64,000 nt of DNA. It comes from Berberis thunbergii (lineage: Eukaryota > Streptophyta > Magnoliopsida > Ranunculales > Berberidaceae). Below the pieces are notes generated by a model that was not told where the DNA came from, ran no database searches, and saw only the letters and a program-made list of their open reading frames with translations. The stretch spans positions 186,001 through 250,000 of the forward strand of contig QNQO01000686.1 of the NCBI GenBank assembly GCA_003290165.1, given 5' to 3'. This document shows, piece after piece, positions 47,213 through 59,320 of the stretch (its first letter is position 1; each line of letters begins with the position of its first letter). The translations under genes and the position numbers were made by a program.

Positions 47213-48464
47213 CACTAGGTCGGCCGGTAGAGTTGGCAAGTGATGATCTGAACACCGAAGCTGTCCGAAAAATCTGAAAACTATTCAACGGCTAAGAGGA
47301 GTTGTTCGTTCTGTAGAGGAGGGAAGGAGAGATGAAAAACAGAACAAAAACCCTTATCTCTAACAATACAAAACTCCCCCTAAATCACTTACCAAATTAC
47401 AACTCCAAACCCATCTTCTATGGAGATCCTTTCTTCCCAACCATCACCACAACAATGAATAACTCAACCTTGAACAACTCACTTACCAAATCGAACTCTC
47501 CAACAACGAAATCACAGTAAAACAATAAGATCTAAAGAAAAAAAAAGGAACTATGAAATCACAGTAATACAGTTCTAGATCTCTTATTCTTCTTTCCTCT
47601 TCTTCTCCTTCCCTTTTTTTCCCTTAGCCAAAGAGATCGACAAAGATCTCTGTTGTTCGACTTGGAACTTGTCGATCGAGTTCTTATTCTTCCCCTGCGT
47701 CGTCTCTCCCTATCTCGCCCTTCTTTCGATCTCTTTCTGCTTTTCGATCTATCTTCCTGGCTCTTTCCCTCTATTTATCTCTCACTGGATCTTTCTTCCC
47801 CTCCCTCTCTCTCGCTGGATATCTCTCCCCTCCCTAGTATTCCTAAGTGCGAAAGAAATTGGGGGAGAGGGAGAGGTAGAGCACAGCTAGACGGAGAGGG
47901 AGAGGGAGAGGGAGAGTGAGAGCAAAGCAGACGGAGAGCAGAGCGAGGGTTTTCTTTCTTTTCTTTCCTTCATTCTTTTCTTTCTTTCCTTTCTTTCCAC
48001 GCCTTGTGAAACTTTATCTACCTCTCACTTTGACAACATTTTAGGCTATTTAGCAATGTCAAGGGATTACAAATTGGACAAACCTTAGGGTTTTTTATAG
48101 CACTAAGTGAAAAAATGATATTGCCATATGCTATTAATGGGCAGTTGTGGTGTAGTGAAAGCGATGGCAGGAGATCATTCCTTCCTAAAGTTGGTGCATA
48201 CAATGAAACTCTCAATAGTTTTCGCCTTGTGAATGTTTCCAAGAACCTGAGCAAAGGAACGGACTGGCTGAGGCACCAAATCGCTCCCTGCCCCTTTCGT
48301 ATTCCTCCCACTATGGATGGCTATAGGAGCTGCCATGGAAGAGACGCCTACGACCTAGGAAGAGCGGTCAAGATCGTCTTTCCCTATAGATCTCACGGAC
48401 TGGAATAAATTAGAGCCACAATTACTGTGGGGTATTCCAAAGTTAATAACATTTCTTATGAAAC
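47213..48464. other. Stretch before subtilase copy 5
   Basis: Contains the presumed DRP2 leader (to ~47330), a CT-rich tract (47580-47830) and GA/TTTC simple repeats (47865-47995). An open frame at 48115-48408 is unrecognised and open on both strands. From about 48430 it matches the promoter of subtilase copy 4. Confidence 0.5.
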
Positions 48465-48471
48465 TATATAA
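48465..48471 (+). promoter_or_regulatory. TATA box of subtilase copy 5
   Basis: TATATAA within GAAACTATATAACAGGTTCT, identical in context to copy 4, 60 bases before the ATG at 48531. Confidence 0.6.
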
Positions 48472-50290
48472 CAGGTTCTGTGCGACATAGTTCTCAAGAA
48501 CAGATAAGGAAATTAGTTTTTTTTGTTAACATGGAGTCTTTCCTTTTTATCCTCCTTGAATTGCTTCTTCTGGCTTTTCTTGCTGAATGCACTTTAGCCA
48601 CTAGATCTACATATATCATCCATATGTACAAATCTTTCATGCCTTATGATTTCACGAGTCATCATAGTTGGTACTCTGCCACTGTTGATACTCTCAAAAT
48701 CACAACTCCAACTCACTCCCATACTTCAAACCCAAGATTAATCTATAGTTATGACAATGCCATGCATGGGTTTAGTGCAATCCTCTCACTAGAAGAATTA
48801 TGTAATCTAGAAAAGTCACCTGGCTTTGTCAGTGCCTACCCCGATAGGATTGTCAAATTCGACACTACTCACACGTTTGAATTCCTTTCCCTCAGTCTTG
48901 AATCTGGCCTCTGGCCAACATCACAATTTGGGAAAGATGTGATAGTTGGAATGATAGACGGTGGAGTTTGGCCTGAGAGTGAGAGTTTTCAGGATGCGGG
49001 AATGACAGAGGTCGCAAAAAGGTAGATAGGAATTTGTCAGACCGGTGCAGACTTCAATTCATCCTCATGTAACCGGAAGCTCATTAGTGCTCGTTACTTC
49101 TCTCAGGGTGTCTTGGCCGCTGACTCCCTTGCTAAAATAAATGCATCACCAAGGGATCAAATGGGACATGGGACACACTCCTCCACAACTGTTGCTGGGA
49201 ACTATGTTGAAGGTGTGTCATTCTTCGGCTATGCTAAGGGCAATGCAAGAGGAATTGCACCACGTGCTAGGGTGGCCATGTACAAGGTCACGAACTTTGC
49301 TTGGATCTCGACATAATGGGTGTGCTTGTTTCTTCATCGGTAGGGAATGACTGTCGTTCTCGTGGGGTTTTATCTTAAAAGGCTTCATTGCTATTAGAGA
49401 GTGGATTGTTCCTTATAAACCTTAGTGACTCATCCTCCTTACTTGATGTGAGACTATTCAAGCCAACTCCATCCCAACACATCCTCTGCATAATGAAGCT
49501 CCTTGGCAGCTGACGTTTGGAGTAGACACCATTGATCGTATGAGATCTGCAAAACAGACACTAGGAAATGAAAAGGTAATCTGTAATACCCGCCTAATTA
49601 AATAAATATAAAAATTTCTTATTTATTAATTGTGGCATATATTGTAATTTCATTTATTGGAAAAAAAATATATTTTTTTTGTTTGCCATTGCTAAATAGA
49701 ATAAGGTGTGTGTGTGTGTATTTAGCAAAAAAATTGGAAACCCTAAAATAAGACATTTGCCTTAAGTAAACTAGTTAGTCATACTCATATACTTTAGTTA
49801 GACCCTAATCTTGATGGATTTTATTCAATTTTTGCTTGGGCTCGGGCTTTCATTAAAGTAATGATTAGGGTATTGGTTAGGAGGGATAAAGGTTAAAATA
49901 ATGAGAGAAGAGGAAGTTTTTTTTTCTTTTTCTGAATCTCTGATTCATACAATCAACAATAATAAAAAAAAATGAAAGAGAAGAGTGGAATCGAGAGAGG
50001 GTTCGATGGTGAGATGACGGTAGGGTGGTTGAGATGGGGCTACAAACAGAAGAAGTAGAGATGCAAGATCGTCTCTGCGAAATGTTTTATGTGATCTATG
50101 TTTGTTCTGCTGATGACGAGGTGGTTGATTCGTCTGGACGTAATCTTGTTGCGAGGTCTGCAAGGAAGAAAAACAGGGATGTGACTGTGGACTAACAATG
50201 AAGAGGGGGAGGAGAAGAAGAAATTGAGGGGGAGAAGAGAATGTGATGGATCAGAGGAGGTGTGAATATTGTGTGAAACAGGGTGAAAGG

Positions 50291-50752
50291 TAGGGCTGAG
50301 CAAAAAATCGATCAAACCGACCGAACCGATCTAAACCGAACCAATCAGTTCGGTTTAAATTCGGTTCGGATCGGTTTTGATTTTAAAAAATTCAAAATCG
50401 AAGTGGTCTGTTCTGTTTTCGATTTCTATGTGATTTTAACCGAACAAACCGAACCGACCGAATATATATAATAAATAATATATATTTTTTATATAAATAA
50501 TACAATATGTTTAAAATAGTCGGTCGGTTCGGTTTTATTTTGGTTTTGGTTTGATTTTAGTCGGTTAGGTTCGGTTACGGTTTGCATAAATTAGAATCGG
50601 TTCGGTTTCAGATCGATTTTGTTAATGATCGGTTTGATTTCGGTTTGAAAATTTTAAAACCGACCTAAGTCGGTTCGGTTCACGGTTTAGGTAAAAAACT
50701 GAACCGTCGGTTTAGGTAAAAAACTGAACCGTCGGTTCGGTTTTCAGCCCTA
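50291..50752. mobile_element. hAT-like MITE (TAGGGCTGA family) inside the LTR element
   Basis: Ends TAGGGCTGAGCAAAAA and (reverse) TAGGGCTGAAAACCGAACCGA, exact target duplication GTGAAAGG (50283-50290, 50753-50760). CGGTTCGG-rich, 462 bases, with a 24-base tandem repeat (GGTTTAGGTAAAAAACTGAA) near 50685-50735. Same family as 29984-30332. Confidence 0.9.
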
Positions 50753-52855
50753 GTGAAAGGGAGGATGGTCTGTGTAAGAGAGATCGTGATGAAGCAGGGA
50801 AAGAGAAATTGTGTGGCTGGCTAGTTGTTGTCAAGATACTAGGAGGCAATGGTGTGATTGAGCAGGGAAGTAACAACGAGGCTGAGGTGAGTGAGTAATC
50901 GATGATCGATTTTGGGCAATGGGTGTTGCGGCTTGTGTTTGGTTAGAAGGATGCTTGACAGTGTATGCTAGAAGAAGCTGAATCGGTGAGTTTTCTTTCA
51001 TTATCTATATGAGTTCCTCTTTTTGAAATACTCATATCTTTGTTTGTTGATTTTGGTGTGTTTGATGGTTTTACTGGCGATTTAGTGTGTTTAGGGGTTT
51101 GATGTTGTGTTTGGGCGAGACTTTTTATGGATTATTGAGAACTAGTAGGTTTTAAATTGTGTTGGTTAGGTTATTACCTGAACACGAGTCTTGAGTTTGA
51201 CAGTGTCTTGTTCTTCTAGTAAGTTAAGATACATGTCTTAGTGTTTATGTTATCTATTTAGTTGCTATATGCTTGAAGAAGGTCTTGTATGCATGTGCCT
51301 AATGTACCCATCCTCCAGACATATTTTGGATGTGGAGAAGGTGAACAAGAATTCTGGCCTTGGCACCAATAGTGGATTATATTGACTGGTTTTATATGTG
51401 GTGATGCTGAGATTAATTGTGGCAGTACTTGATTTAGCTTTTACATTTCTGTCTATTTCACCATTATGAAAAGAATGGGCCATCTTAGATGATTGTCATT
51501 TCTCTGCAATAGTGGGCGTTTGTGGCCCTTGCTTTAAAAAGTGAAGCAATATGAATTGGGAAATTTCATGTTAAGTTTGGAAAGGCGCTTTTGTTGCTGG
51601 TGTTAATATTGTTTGGTAATCCCTGAAAATTTCCTAATGTCAGAATCAGTTCCTAGCTCATATGGTGTTGTCAAGCATGGGTATAGGTTGGAATGGAGTG
51701 AAGCGTATGTGTTGGAACAATGAAGGTAGATGGACCTACATTGGGGTTCATACAGAGCAGGTGGTGCGTTTCTGGTGTAAATTATTTTTATGTTTTTGGT
51801 TTGCCCAAATTAGTCAAGTTTGAAGTTACAGTTTTGTTGATAAGATTATTTTGACATAAGACTTTATTGTTGTTTCTTTGGATAATGGTGCATTGAAATC
51901 AATCGTTATGCCAAATTAACTTGTTAAGGAGTGTCCTTATATTGAATGAGTTTGATCCCTGTTGAGTTATAAAAAATTTATTTATGAAAATATTATTTGT
52001 TCTCCAAAAGAATGGAGGATACTTTGGTTGATTTATTTATGGTTGACAAAGTGTCACCATAAAAGAGTTTTGATTTTTAATTGATTTTTTATCCTCTTTT
52101 CCACAACTCCGAAAAAAAACATGAAAAATGTGATTTGTATACAGACTCGCTTGTACACGTGTGATAGAATTATGGGTATGCAGACTTGCTTGCATATCGG
52201 TGCACCATTCCATATGAGTTCGGTTGTACGTGTAGATTTAGGAAATACTTGCCAGGTATCGAACTTCAGGTGAGATGACATGTTCCTCGATGTGACACTC
52301 CACTTGGAACATGTACGCTCCGAGTGGTTTCGAAGGCAAGGGAGGCACAATTGGGTGAGGTGTGTTCGACACAAGGAGGATAGTGCGATTGTGGAAAAGA
52401 AGAGAGATTTTTTTTTGTGTTGTGCTTGATTACCTTAAAGGAAGAAACTAAATGCTCATTCGACCATTGAATGAGAACTATATGTCTTCCTAAAGGTAGA
52501 AAATGTGTTTTATTGATATTTCAATAATAGTCAAACATGACTATAATTTGTATCGTTGTTTGAAAACAAATTTGCATTTATGAGGATTGATAACTCATAA
52601 ATTCTATCCGTTTGTTTCTAACTGTTTCGTGCAGGATGGTAAGTCTACTAACAATTTCTGCAGGTCAGACTTGCTATAGTCAACTTCTATAGTATAACTG
52701 TGTAAGTACAAGTAAATGCATGTTTACTTATTAGGATGATGACCTGATTGCCTCGTTGAGGAACTAAATTCTTGAATCGTGTTTTTCTTGCATGACACCT
52801 TTGCGTCATTGAGGAACTACCTGTTGGTGTGGTTGTTTATTATTTTTGTTTAGTT

Positions 52856-55838
52856 CACTACAAGAAAACAGGTGTTTAGCGACGGTTTTCAAAAGTGTTT
52901 AGCGACGGTTTTAACCGTCGCTACATAATACAGCGACGGTTGGCCAACCGCAGCTAATAAAGGCGTCACAAGAGCATTCGGCGGCGGTTTTTTGCAACCG
53001 CGGACATAACCGGCGTTGTATGTTATTTAGCGACGGTTAGTAGTAACTGTTGGTAAACCCGTCGCTAAATACCATATAGCGACGGGTGTTAACCGTTGCT
53101 AAATATGGGCAAGAATTGACGTTTTATAATATGTTGTGACGGTTCTTAACCGCCGCTATAGTCCGTGGCACCTACAACGGTTTATACCCGCCGCCAAATT
53201 CCAATTGGTAATTCTTTTAAAGATGGTTAAAACCTTCGCTAATGCCTGTCATTATTATCATGATAATTCTATTATGCGCACTAGAAATATGTAAACAATC
53301 TGTAGTCACATTTTAACTTGTAATCACATTTTTCAACCTGTAAACAATCCACAATTTTACACAACTATTTTATATCGAAATCATTAAAGAAAACTTGACT
53401 TCAACTATATTGTCATCAACTTTAACAAAAAAAAACCTATATTATCATCAAAGTTAACAATATATCAAAGCTAGTACATGTAGAATTTCTTGAAGTTTGA
53501 TAGTTAAAATCAAATTTACTACAACCAAAATTGTACCATGTTCTTGAAAGAAATTAGACAATGCTATGGAGAGTGGAGCCGATGAAGATCCTCATTATTA
53601 TTTTGACTAGATAATGAGGACCTTGCAGGTGAAGCTTGTCCACATTCTTGGTCTTGTGCATGAAAATGATGAGTCAACAATATTACTCTAAACCTGAACC
53701 AAATTACAATAATTAATTGATTTATATTTAGTAAGTAACCAATATCACTTATAACTAATATATATTAAAATAATGTAAAGACAAAGAAACATACGGGTTT
53801 AGAGAATAATCTTGCAAACTCAGCAGCTAATCAAGACCCCTAATTCAGCGACTCTAACAACGCTACATCAGCTGAAAGAGACTCCAAAAACAAAGTTTAC
53901 AAGCTCTGTTTTAGCAATGAACAAAGCAGAGTGCAGCGTTTCAGCAGTGAATAAAGATGGGTTTGACACCAACATTCAGTAGTTTAGATTGTTTTCATTA
54001 GTTAGATTAGAGTGTCATTAGGCAGACCTAAGAGAGTTTTAATAATGCAACACAAATCACTAGTTGCAATTAGCAAAACTAGAAGATGTTCGGATGCATC
54101 CTGCCTAATGTGTATACAAAATTATGTACAAACCAAGTGATATTTTCATACCTCGCAAAGCTAGATGTATGCTATTCAACTTGCTTCGAATCATGCCCAT
54201 TGATTTGTCATTCTTAATGTTCTAGTCAAGTATATTCTTTGTTTTCCTGAATGATCAGAGCAAAATATGCTAACAAAGTTGTCTAAAGAACAAAATTTCA
54301 ACGGGCCAAAGCTTTGATGATGGATTTTTTTTCCTTTTCTGTTTCTTTTGTAACCCAAAACAACTATTTCCCAAAACAACTATTTCAATGAAAAGTATGT
54401 GAAAAACAAAACAAATGAGCTGTTAAACTCTATGACTTCATATTCTTTGTCAGTGTATGTTTGAAAGTGTACTCTAATTTTCAACTCGTGCCCACAGATG
54501 TATATAGTTTTGGAATCCTCGTACTAGAAATCGTCACTAGCAGGCAGAATAACAAGAGCAAGAACTTGGAATTCTCTGATAGTCTTGTCATAGCTGTAAG
54601 TTTCAACACAATTTTGAACTACGTTACGAATAAAAATTATTCTATTATTTGTCAATTGAGAAATTCAATTTTGATGACACAGGCATGGAGACATTTCCAA
54701 CAGGGGAAGACAGAAGAACTCTTTGATCCAAATTTGATGTTGCAGAACTACAAAACTAGCAGTGACATTAGGAAGGAGATTGTAAGAGTGGTGAATGTAG
54801 GGTTGTTATGCACACAAGAGGTTCCTTCCTTGCGACTTTCCATGTCAAGGGGCCCTACAAATGCTTTTAACGAAGGACGAACAACTCCCTTCACCCACTA
54901 ATCCACCCTTCATGGATGAGAAAACTATGGAGCTATATGATACATCTTGGAAAGAGCCAAGGAGATGAAGCTAGTTTCTGCTTGGATCCCCCACAAGTCT
55001 GAGATTCCTACTCTTCACTATGTTCCCCGCCCTGAAGCTGTTGATATGGATTCATAATGGTAGCAAAAGAAATAACAAGAGACATTAATATGAGGAGATC
55101 AAGAAAGCTGACCTAAACACATCTATCTTCATTTTGTTTTTCCTTATTTTTCATCTATCTAAACACATCTATCTAATATGAGGAGATCAAGAAAGCTGAC
55201 CTAAACACATCTATCTAACAAGGGGATACATAATGTATTAGACTTTCATGACGTTTTGAAACTCTAGAGATTAGAATGAAAGAGTTGTAACAGTTGCAAA
55301 AAAAAAAAAAAAAAAAAAATAGAAACGAACAGTGAACATAGAAATACAGTGAACATAGAAATAAGCAATAGTGGTTTCAACATATTTAAATCGATTTACC
55401 TGTTGACGATTTCAACATATAGTGGTTTCTGAATAACAATGTTGTTTTGTTCACTAACAATCACTTCTTCTTCCTTCTTCTTCTTCCTTCGTTTCTTCCT
55501 CCGTCGTTTCTTCTTCCAAACAATATTCTAGCTAGGTTAAATAAAAGAAAAAAAGAAAAAATAGGAAGTTAAAATAAATTAATTAGGTTTGGGGTTGAAA
55601 CCTCATCCATTAGATGGTATTAAGATCTAAAACACAATCAAGATTTGTTAATTGCACCCCATTTGCACGTTTTTCCAAACATATGGCGACGATCAGCACA
55701 GCCGCAATTAACTCCAACCGTCGTTAACCAATATTATTTGGCGACGGTCAACGAAACGTCGTTAAATAAAGCATTTAACGACGGTTTTTGCAAACCGTCA
55801 CTGAATACCCGCCGCTAAATTCCCATTTTCTTGTAGTC
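52856..55838. mobile_element. Pack-CACTA element carrying a CRK kinase fragment
   Basis: Left end CACTACAAGAAAAC; right end ATTTTCTTGTAGTC (last base changed), target duplication GTT (52853-52855, 55839-55841). Both ends carry subterminal repeats of AGCGACGGTT / CCGTCGCTAA, as in CACTA (En/Spm) elements. No TNPD-type transposase is recognisable; the interior holds a receptor-kinase fragment. Inserted within the LTR element 49582-56194. Confidence 0.85.
54498..54968 (+). pseudogene. Cysteine-rich receptor-like kinase (CRK) C-terminal fragment in a CACTA
   Basis: Two exons: 54498-54595 (preceded by acceptor CCCACAG; encodes DVYSFGILVLEIVTSRQNNK) and 54683-~54965 (AWRHFQQGKTEELFDPNLML, GLLCTQEVPSLRLSMS), separated by an 86-base intron with GT-AG ends. 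These are kinase subdomains IX-XI. A frameshift near 54850 moves the tail (PPFMDEKTMELYD) to another frame. The ectodomain, membrane span and catalytic loop are absent. Genomic introns show the fragment was captured as DNA, not from mRNA. Closest resemblance is to CRK2/3/42-type kinases, by recognition. Confidence 0.8.
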
Positions 55839-57114
55839 GTTTGAGGTTATCACGTGCGAATTTATTGATTTTGGGATGAAGATTTCTCACACCAGCTTTA
55901 TTGCTAACCCAAGTGAGCTTTTGCTTCTTGGGTACATTCCTTTGAGAATGTAGCTGATTAGCCTTTCAGGTTTAGAGATTTTTGAGTTGCGTTACCGGAG
56001 TTCCGTTAGTGGGGCTAGCAACGTCAGAGTTTTTCCGGGTTAGAGTTTTTATTTGATTCAGTAATTAAATCATGTTTTAGTTGTTGCTGCTAATTGTTTA
56101 TGTTATTGAATTTTCACGTCCCGAGTTTTGGGGAAATGAATAATCCTACATGAATTTTAGGATTTTCATTTTCCCCGAAAATCGGGGCGTGACATAATCA
56201 TAGGTCAATCTACCTTTCCAGCGGATGCATTGTTGGTGGACTTGCCATTGGTCTACAATGACACTCTTTTAGCATGCAATTCATCTGAGTTTTTAGCCGA
56301 AGCCACTGGGAAGATTGTCATTTATGATGATACATATGAGTACCTTAGAAGACAGATTGATCAGGTTACTCAATCGGTAGTTGCTGGAGCTATGTTTGTT
56401 TCTTAAGTGGAAATTGATAGGATGCCTTGTCCGGGAGTAGTAGTTCTTCCTGTCAATGCTCCATTGTTGCTCGATTATGTGAAATCTACCGCCAGGCCAT
56501 CTGCGACAATTAAGTTCCAATTAAATATGTTGGGAGTAAAGCCTGCACCTACAGTGGCCAGTTACAGTTCCAGAGGACCTTCTCCAATCTACCAAGTAAT
56601 CTTGAAGCCAGATTTAATAGCTCCTGGGTAAAAAATCTTGGCAGCTTGGGTTCCAAACAGACCCACTGCAAAGATTGGATCTGGCTTGTACTTGACTAAC
56701 AACTATATTTTTGCGTCCGGAACATCCATGGCCTGTCCTCATGCATCTGGAGTTGTGCCACTCCTCAGAGGTGCACACCCCGATTGGAGTCCTGCTGCAA
56801 TACGGTCTGCCATGATTACCACTGCGAACCAGTTTGATTATATTAATGGACCGATAAGGGATAGTGGTCTCAATATGATGACATGCTACTCCTCTAGCTT
56901 TGGGAGCTGGTCAAAATGATCCTAACAAGGCACTTGATCTAAGTCTTATATATGATCTAAATGCCCAAGACTATGTGAATCACCTCTGCTACATGAACTT
57001 CACTAAGAAACAAATCTTAGTGATTACTAGGTCGACCAATCACACTTGTTCGACCCCTTCTTCAGATCTAAATTACTTGTCATTCATAGCTCAAGTATTT
57101 CAGAGGATAGTGAC

Positions 57115-59320
57115 CAGGGGCGGATCTAGGAGTGCAGACAAAGGGGGGCAAAAAATTATAGATAATTTAATTCCTAAAATAAATAGATAAATATGATTAA
57201 AATAAAGTTTTAAAAGTGTTACAAGAAAAACATACATAATGAGTCAATGTAGATGCGCAGTAGATTTAGGTAAAAGCTCTCTTTCATGTTCTGGTAATGC
57301 AGCATAATCACCTCATCATCGATGCCATTAAATATATATTTCTCAACATATGTAATTAAACTATCTATCATCCACTGATCACCCATACGATTACGTAATC
57401 AATTCTTGACAATCTTCATAGCAGAAAAAGTTCTCTCGACACTGGCAGTTGCAACTGGTAATATTAAGGCTAAAGTAATAAGCCTATAGACCAAATGATA
57501 CAAAATATATTTTTTTGTCCTTACCATCTTCTCAGCAAAATTGCTTCCTGTCAAATTCAAGAACTCGCTATTCGACCTCACATCAATGATAAATGTCTCC
57601 AACTGATTATCAAGAGCATCAAGTTGTACTTCTGAGAAATCACTTGGATAAAACTGAGCAAAACGAATCAATTTTCCCTTATCAAAATTCGAGAAGGAAT
57701 CATTTGGACTCAAGCATGAAAGACATAAAAGCAATTCAGTATTCACTTCATTGAAACGATTGTTGAGCTCTTGAAGTTGCAAATCAATAACAACATTAAA
57801 TAACTGAACCCGATAACAATGCATGTTTGTCACCTTTCCAACATTTCGTTGTGACCGTCCCCGAGCAACATAAAATTCATCCAGGTTATGCATTTCTATA
57901 ACATGTTTGCTACAAAATAAGGAAACTTCATCTAGCAAATTATTCCATCCATCATCTCGCATCAAGTGTAAGCGTTTCTTAGCTACTATGACCAAACCCA
58001 TGGCATTCACAATATCTTGATCATTTCTTTGCAATGCTTGTGACAATTCATTTGTGATTCCTAATGTATTTTTCATCAAATGAAGTCCAAATGCAATATC
58101 AAAAGATAGTAGTGAATCTAATAAAGTGCATGCTTCAACTCTTTGCTCAGCATATTTTGAGGTCTCCTTAATGCATTCAAGCACATTGAGGATAGAATTG
58201 AACAACTTAATCAAGCTTATCAAAGTATTGTAATGTGAGCCCCAACGTGTATCTCCGGCTCTTTTAAGAGTTGATTGTTGATTTTGGCCACTTCCACTTG
58301 CAAGTTCCTACTTTCAAGTGCTTTTAGAGTGTTAATAGATTGTGCTTCTAAAAGAATATCATGACGCTTACATGAGCCACCAACCGCATTCACATCACTC
58401 GTGATCAAAGAGAATAATAAAACAGTGGAATCCTCATTCTTTGCAATGGCAATAAGTGCTAATTGAAGTTGATGTGCAAAGCAGTGAATATAAAATGCAC
58501 TTCCATTCTCCTTTAAGATTAATGCTTTAAGACCGTTGAACTCACCTTGCATATTGCTTGCCCCATCGTACCCTTGGCCACGTAGTCTTGAAATGCTTAA
58601 CTTGTGCTTGGAAAATAAAGCGTTAATTGATGCCTTTAGGGATAGAGCAGAAGTGTCAGAAACGTGTACAATACCTAAAAGTCTTTCAATCACATGCCTG
58701 TGTTTGTCCACATAACGGATCATGGAAGCCATTTGCTCTTTAATTGATACATCACGGGCTTCATCAACTAGTATGGAAAACAAAGAATCTTCAAGGTCTT
58801 GAATGATAGCATTTGTGGTTTCGGTTGCACAAGCATTCATAATATCTTTTTGAATTTCCGGTGCTATTATTTTGAGATTCCCAGGACATTTATCCAAAGT
58901 TACCCTTTTGATGTCTTTATTGTGATCACCAAGAAAATGTAACATTTCCAAGAAATTCCCTCGGTTGTTTGAATCAAAAGATTCATCATGACCGCGGAAA
59001 GCTAATCCTTGTCGGAGTAAGAATCGAATACAAACAACATAAGCATTTAGACAAACCTTGTAATCATTTCGAGCTTCATTTGTTTGCTTAATCACAACAG
59101 TTCGAAGATGTTGTTGTTGATTCATTAAAGCTTCACAATTACTCCAAGCTTGATTGTGATCACTTTTAGACCCTCCAACATGTGTTTGCAACTTATCATT
59201 TTTCTTCCAATTGGTAAATCCTTCAACGACAAAAACATAACAAGTACCCACATGTTCTTTACTCTCAAGTCTAAAAAGGTAGCAACACAAGCAGTGCTAT
59301 ACTCTAACCATGTAGGAAAT
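57115..59320 (-). mobile_element. hAT element with near-complete transposase, inserted in subtilase copy 5
   Basis: Left terminus CAGGGGCGGATCTAGG at 57115, a known style of plant hAT end, follows subtilase sequence directly; the adjoining 8 bases are ATAGTGAC. The transposase is on the minus strand. The other end is not in the window: at 59321 a CACTA terminus interrupts the transposase N-terminal region, so the remainder should lie beyond 64000. Confidence 0.75.
57235..59315 (-). pseudogene. hAT transposase (TTF zinc finger / DUF4371 / hATC), broken
   Basis: Cut-and-paste transposase of the zinc-finger MYM-type-1-like group. N-terminal TTF-type finger remnant (CCYLFRLES, FTNWKK, HVGGSKSDHN), DUF4371 region with FSILVDEARDVSIKEQ (catalytic Asp), GQGYDGASNMQGEFNGL, YIHCFAHQLQLAL, and the C-terminal hATC dimerisation motif SVERTFSAMKIVKN. 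One frameshift near 58250 (before RWGSHYNTL), one in-frame TGA after MKIVKN (about 57397), and a frame disturbance at the N-terminus near 59300. Otherwise long open stretches of 356 and 274 codons, so it is younger than the MULE. N-terminus cut by the CACTA insertion. Confidence 0.85.

Larger units (their letters stand above)
49582..56194 (+). mobile_element. Ty3/gypsy LTR-type insertion (probably a long solo LTR) with nested elements
   Basis: Starts TGTAATACCCGCC, ends CGGGGCGTGACA, and has the exact 5-base target duplication TAATC (49577-49581, 56195-56199) in the middle of subtilase copy 5. These termini are typical of chromovirus (Tekay/Del-type) LTRs. Removing the two nested elements leaves about 3.17 kb with no gag, protease, RT or integrase and no visible internal direct repeat pair, so a single very long LTR is the simplest reading; a non-coding LARD-like element is the alternative. 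Confidence 0.7.
48531..57114 (+). pseudogene. Subtilase copy 5, split by a 6.6-kb LTR element and cut by a hAT
   Basis: 48531-49024 is open: signal peptide (LLLLAFLAECTLA), propeptide, Asp motif MIDGGVWPES. A Trp-to-TAG change stops it at 49023. GHGTHSSTTVAGNYVEG follows (His intact). Then a deletion after MYKV removes about 50 residues, with some unrelated bases at 49350-49480, and similarity resumes up to GNEKV at 49580. The gene continues at 56195 after the LTR element: LLVDLPLVYNDTL, a stop at 56404-56406, KPAPTVASYSSRGPSP, a stop at 56628, SGTSMACPHASG (Ser intact), a frameshift near 56885, DPNKALD, then FQRIVT where a hAT begins at 57115. The last ~70 residues are not in the window. Start chosen by alignment with copy 4 (MDSFSLLFL / MESFLFILL). 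Confidence 0.85.

Noticed and set aside
48115..48408. 97-codon open frame before subtilase copy 5
   Set aside because: No recognisable domain and the opposite strand is equally open (48018-48311); not enough to call a gene.
54461..54901. CRK kinase fragment as a working gene
   Set aside because: No ectodomain, membrane span or catalytic loop; a frameshift in the tail; bounded by CACTA ends.
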